From the NCBI RefSeq assembly GCF_025165795.1, contig NZ_JAJAGO010000001.1:1-64000 (forward strand): a stretch of 64,000 nt of DNA. The letters run 5' to 3'. Position numbers and translations under genes: made by a program. Positions 62,001 through 64,000 of this stretch are shown piece by piece (positions within the stretch are counted from its first letter, which is position 1; every line of letters starts with the position of its first letter). The stretch is from Streptomyces gossypii (GTDB lineage: Bacteria; Actinomycetota; Actinomycetes; Streptomycetales; Streptomycetaceae). The notes beneath the pieces were generated by a model. It had not been told where the DNA came from. It worked only from the letters and a program-made list of their open reading frames with translations, and searched no databases.

Positions 62001-64000
62001 AGGCCGCCGTCCCCGCGCACACCCTCTCGTATGTGGAGGCGCACGGAACAGGTACCCGGCTCGGTGATCCGGTGGAGTTGCAGGCGCTCAGCCGGGCGTT
62101 GGACGAGGGCAGGGGGCACACCGGGTTCTGCACGGTCGGTTCGGTGAAACCGAGCATCGGGCACCTGGACAGCTGCGCGGGAATGGCCGGTCTGATCAAG
62201 ACCCTCATGATGCTGCGCCACCGCACCCTCGTGCCCACGCTGCACCTGACGCGCCCCAATCCCGAACTGCGTCTGGAGGGCGGCCCGCTGGTGCTGGGTA
62301 CCGAGCAGCGGCCGTGGCCGGCTGCGGAGGGTGTGCCGCGCCGGGCCGGAGTCAGCGCCCTGGGCGTCGGCGGGACCAACGCCCATGTGGTGCTGGAGGA
62401 ACCTCCGCCACGGCCGGCCGCCCCTCCGGCCGCCGCCCAGCTGCCCGTACTCGTGCCGGTAGCGGCCCGCGACGCACAGGCACTGGGCGAGCTGGCCGGC
62501 CGGCTGCGCGACCGGCTGCGGGAGGGGCCCCACCTCCGGGCCGCGGACGTCGCGGTCACCATGGCACTGGGCAGGCCGCACCCCCCGGCGCGTGCCGCCG
62601 CCGTCGGCGGGACGGCCGGAGAGCTGGCCCGCGCGCTGGAGGAGCGGCCCGCGGCGCCCGGACCCCTGGGCCCTCTCGCGTTCGCCTTCGCCGGACAGGG
62701 CAGTGCCTGCCGCGGCATGGCGAGCGGCATCTACGCGAGGTATCCCGCGGCGCGGCGCGTCCTCGAGCGGTGCGAGGAGCTCTACGCCAAGGAGTTCGGC
62801 GGCACTGTGCTGCCGCTTCTCCTGGACGAGGCGGGAGACCCGGACCCGCAGGAGGCGGCCCGGTTCCCGTCCGCCAGGGGCATCTGGCCCACCGAGACGG
62901 CCCAGGCGGCGCTGTTCGCCCACCAGTTGGCGCTCGCCGAGGTGTGGCGCGCCGCCGGGATCCGCCCGGCGCTGCTGTTCGGTCACAGCGTCGGCGAATA
63001 TGCGGCGCTGTGCGCGGGCGGCGCCCTGACCCTGGAGGACGGACTGCGGCTCACCGCCTGGCGGGGCAGGCTGATGCACACGGTCTGCGAACCCGGTGGG
63101 ATGCTCGCGGTCCGGGCCGAGGTTGCCCTCGTGGGCCGTGTCGCCCAGGCCGCCGGCGCCGAACTGGCAGCGGTCAACGGGCCGCGTGCCCAGGTGATCT
63201 CCGGCTCAGCGCAGGCCGTGGAGGAGGCGGGGCGGCTGCTCGACCAGGAGGGGCTTGACTGGCGGGCGCTGGCCGTCGACCGGGGCTTCCACTCGGCCGC
63301 CGTCGAGCCGGCGCTGCGCGACTTCAGGTCGCACGCCCAGGAGGTGGCGTACGGACCGCTGCACACCCCGCTGATCACCGGCGCCGACGGCGTTCTGCGT
63401 CCCGAGGGATGGAGGGTCGACGCGGACTACCTCTGCCGCCAGGCGCGGCAGCCGGTCCGCTTCGACCTGGCCATGGCCGCCGCCGGGGAACAGGGCTGCC
63501 AGGACTTCCTGGAGATCGGTGCCGGGCAGACCCTCACCTCCCTCGGCCGGCACTGCGTCCCCGCGAGCCGCTGGCTGAGCGGACAGGGCCGGGGCGCACA
63601 GGCCGGCCAGGTGGGCGGGCTGCTGACGGCCCTGGGTTCCCTGTACGTCAGGGGTGCCGAGCTGGACTGGGATGCCGTCACCGGCAGCGGGGGCAGGGTT
63701 CCGCTGCCGGGGCACCCGCTGCGGCGGACCCGGTGGGCGCCGTGGGTCATGCCGCAGGCGATGAGCCCCGCCGCACCTCCGCCCCCGCCCCCGCCGACGC
63801 CGACGCCGACGCCGGAACCGTCCGTCACCCCGAAGGAGACCGCGGTGCTCGATGAACTACTCGATACGGTACGGGAGTTGGCGGCCCGCAGGCTCGGCAG
63901 CCAGGCTGCGGACGTGGCACCCGACAGCTCGTTCTTCGAGCTGGGCGCGGACTCGCTCTCGCTCATGGGCATGACGACGGACCTGGAGCAGCGGTGCGGC
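59030..64000 (+). CDS. Acyl-AMP ligase / type I polyketide synthase (partial, runs off window)
   Basis: 1657 codons are visible and the frame is open at the end. Domain order: acyl-AMP ligase (~20-590; LLMLSSGSTGVPKCAQLTHA near 176, WLPVDHSGAFLLYH near 222, GRRKDVIILNGHN near 470); carrier protein with attachment Ser632 (ELGLTS); ketosynthase (~690-1120; Cys869 in TACSTS, His1005 in EAHGTGT, His1045 in SIGHLD). Then acyltransferase (~1210-1530; Ser1320 in GHSVGE, and GFHS, the malonyl-type signature), a proline-rich linker near 1582 and a second carrier with Ser1642 (GADSLS). No reductive domain is visible. An acid is activated, loaded and extended once with malonate; further modules should follow. 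GAGAGGTGGG lies upstream of ATG 59030. Confidence 0.9.
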   Translation, partial: MERVRGQALCRGPEPAWTEADPGDAVQALLRASVCGGAVVCVASDGATTTLPYPELLSQAQRLLAGLREHGVRSGDAVVLCGLPLAEFFPAFWACVLGGARPVAVAERPAPGSPAQERLLHACELLDGPLVLSDAEGAAALAQSAPGLRVAVARTCLRALPDLDHVEPKGSDVALLMLSSGSTGVPKCAQLTHAGLADFAASSRQILDVAPGDTMMNWLPVDHSGAFLLYHLLAVFAQCSNVHAPTELVLAEPLRWFDLLEEHRVQHSWAPTFAYQLVTDALAEQPQAAAPGRPAPGRGMATASAGRWDLGCLKSLVCGGEQIVLPVLRGFLEATAAYGVGKGHIVPVWGMAETVTAVTYGRLDRPGTVHRLLKSSLGGDLVRAGEQTPEEECVTFVAAGAPAHGVTLRLVDDRGEPAPGNRIGRLQVHSPARLTPGYVNDAEADAAAFPTGGDWLDTGDLAFLDGGQVVITGRRKDVIILNGHNVYCHEVEKAAAVVAGVRQGEVAACGIPRAEGGTEELAVFFVSRGADDDARIAREVGAALFTRLRLTAAHLLPVPQGEFPRTPAGKVRRAELRDRLAAGGFPAAAAVAPQGGAGPVGEVTRAVLEEIAAVLGRPVDARVPFYELGLTSVLLVRLRVRLERRFATVIAPTACFEHPTAAALAAHLSGVAESRAEPADTGAGPQEEADQRIAVIGLSLRFPGADSVEQFWANLRDGVDSVVEFGEEELAAAGLSPQQRGAPDLVPVCGVLEDVDAFDAEFFGMSPKETGLTHPAHRLFLECCHQALEDGGYSAGQAGTRTGVFAGSGMNLYDHQSRQQPSAAAAAPGSVDPVTGMQAAVGQQADFLASRVAYRLGLTGPAIGVQTACSTSLVAVHLAVQSLLTGDADLALAGAAAVHLPQQTGYRSHPGSIMSPTGRLRAFDAEADGTVGGNGVAAVLLKRLDRALADGDTVHGVILGSAVNNDGAGKVGFSAPGVAGQVEVVRRALRKAAVPAHTLSYVEAHGTGTRLGDPVELQALSRALDEGRGHTGFCTVGSVKPSIGHLDSCAGMAGLIKTLMMLRHRTLVPTLHLTRPNPELRLEGGPLVLGTEQRPWPAAEGVPRRAGVSALGVGGTNAHVVLEEPPPRPAAPPAAAQLPVLVPVAARDAQALGELAGRLRDRLREGPHLRAADVAVTMALGRPHPPARAAAVGGTAGELARALEERPAAPGPLGPLAFAFAGQGSACRGMASGIYARYPAARRVLERCEELYAKEFGGTVLPLLLDEAGDPDPQEAARFPSARGIWPTETAQAALFAHQLALAEVWRAAGIRPALLFGHSVGEYAALCAGGALTLEDGLRLTAWRGRLMHTVCEPGGMLAVRAEVALVGRVAQAAGAELAAVNGPRAQVISGSAQAVEEAGRLLDQEGLDWRALAVDRGFHSAAVEPALRDFRSHAQEVAYGPLHTPLITGADGVLRPEGWRVDADYLCRQARQPVRFDLAMAAAGEQGCQDFLEIGAGQTLTSLGRHCVPASRWLSGQGRGAQAGQVGGLLTALGSLYVRGAELDWDAVTGSGGRVPLPGHPLRRTRWAPWVMPQAMSPAAPPPPPPPTPTPTPEPSVTPKETAVLDELLDTVRELAARRLGSQAADVAPDSSFFELGADSLSLMGMTTDLEQRCG

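Noticed and set aside
59216..63079. A 1287-codon open frame on the minus strand
   Set aside because: Antisense shadow of the polyketide synthase gene, whose own frame carries all the catalytic motifs.

Overview
The window reads as the extreme end of a linear replicon (chromosome arm or linear plasmid) of a Streptomyces or close relative. Base composition is very GC-rich, starts are ATG/GTG behind GGAGG-type ribosome sites, genes are often coupled through ATGA/GTGA overlaps, and some genes carry rare TTA codons. The first 168 bases are seven perfect palindromes beginning with CCCGCGGAGCGGG, the archetypal first palindrome of Streptomyces telomeres, so position 1 is probably the physical DNA end. 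Two complete sets of telomere-capping genes (tap and tpg) lie in the window, at 8.2-11.3 kb and 53.7-56.5 kb. A terminal helicase gene of the TtrA type is the first gene in from the end. No replication origin, rRNA, tRNA or CRISPR array was found.

Layout. 0-0.6 kb: telomere and subtelomere. 0.6-7.6 kb: terminal helicase, a two-segment membrane protein between 67-bp direct repeats, and a leftward pair made of a Schlafen/AlbA-type protein and a Ser/Thr kinase. 8.2-11.3 kb: tap, a small winged-helix-like gene and tpg, all leftward. 11.5-27.8 kb: a DNA-processing and defence block. It holds SbcC-SbcD leftward, and divergently a four-gene cassette (unknown protein, Cas4-like PD-(D/E)XK nuclease, unknown protein, SF1 helicase) followed by a complete Wadjet JetABCD operon. 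28.4-33.6 kb: a tightly coupled leftward operon containing three ATPase-like paralogues, a DNA-binding-like protein and an unrecognised protein, with repeated single-base frameshifts. 33.6-37 kb: small unknown genes. 37.1-42 kb: two sigma-factor loci, an abortive-infection gene, and a graveyard holding pieces of a second terminal-type helicase, a replication-relaxation protein and an AbiJ-type protein.

42.5-53.3 kb looks more like ordinary chromosomal-arm content: secreted proteins, a fused phytoene-synthase-like/cis-prenyltransferase, a TetR-RidA-alkene reductase unit with a clear promoter and operator, a C39-type peptidase, an FG-GAP protein and a vWA protein. After the second tap-tpg pair come a small P-loop kinase and an MFS transporter. 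The window ends inside a giant rightward acyl-ligase/polyketide synthase gene (AL-ACP-KS-AT-ACP, open at base 64000).

How it may work together (inference): Tap and Tpg would cap and complete the linear ends. The SbcCD/nuclease/helicase block and Wadjet would police incoming or aberrant DNA. Published Wadjet systems cleave circular DNA, so a linear carrier should be spared. The most promising undescribed systems are the SbcCD-nuclease-helicase cassette (11.5-21.0 kb) and the triple ATPase-like operon (29.1-33.6 kb). All functional names rest on motif recognition by eye; no database search was run.
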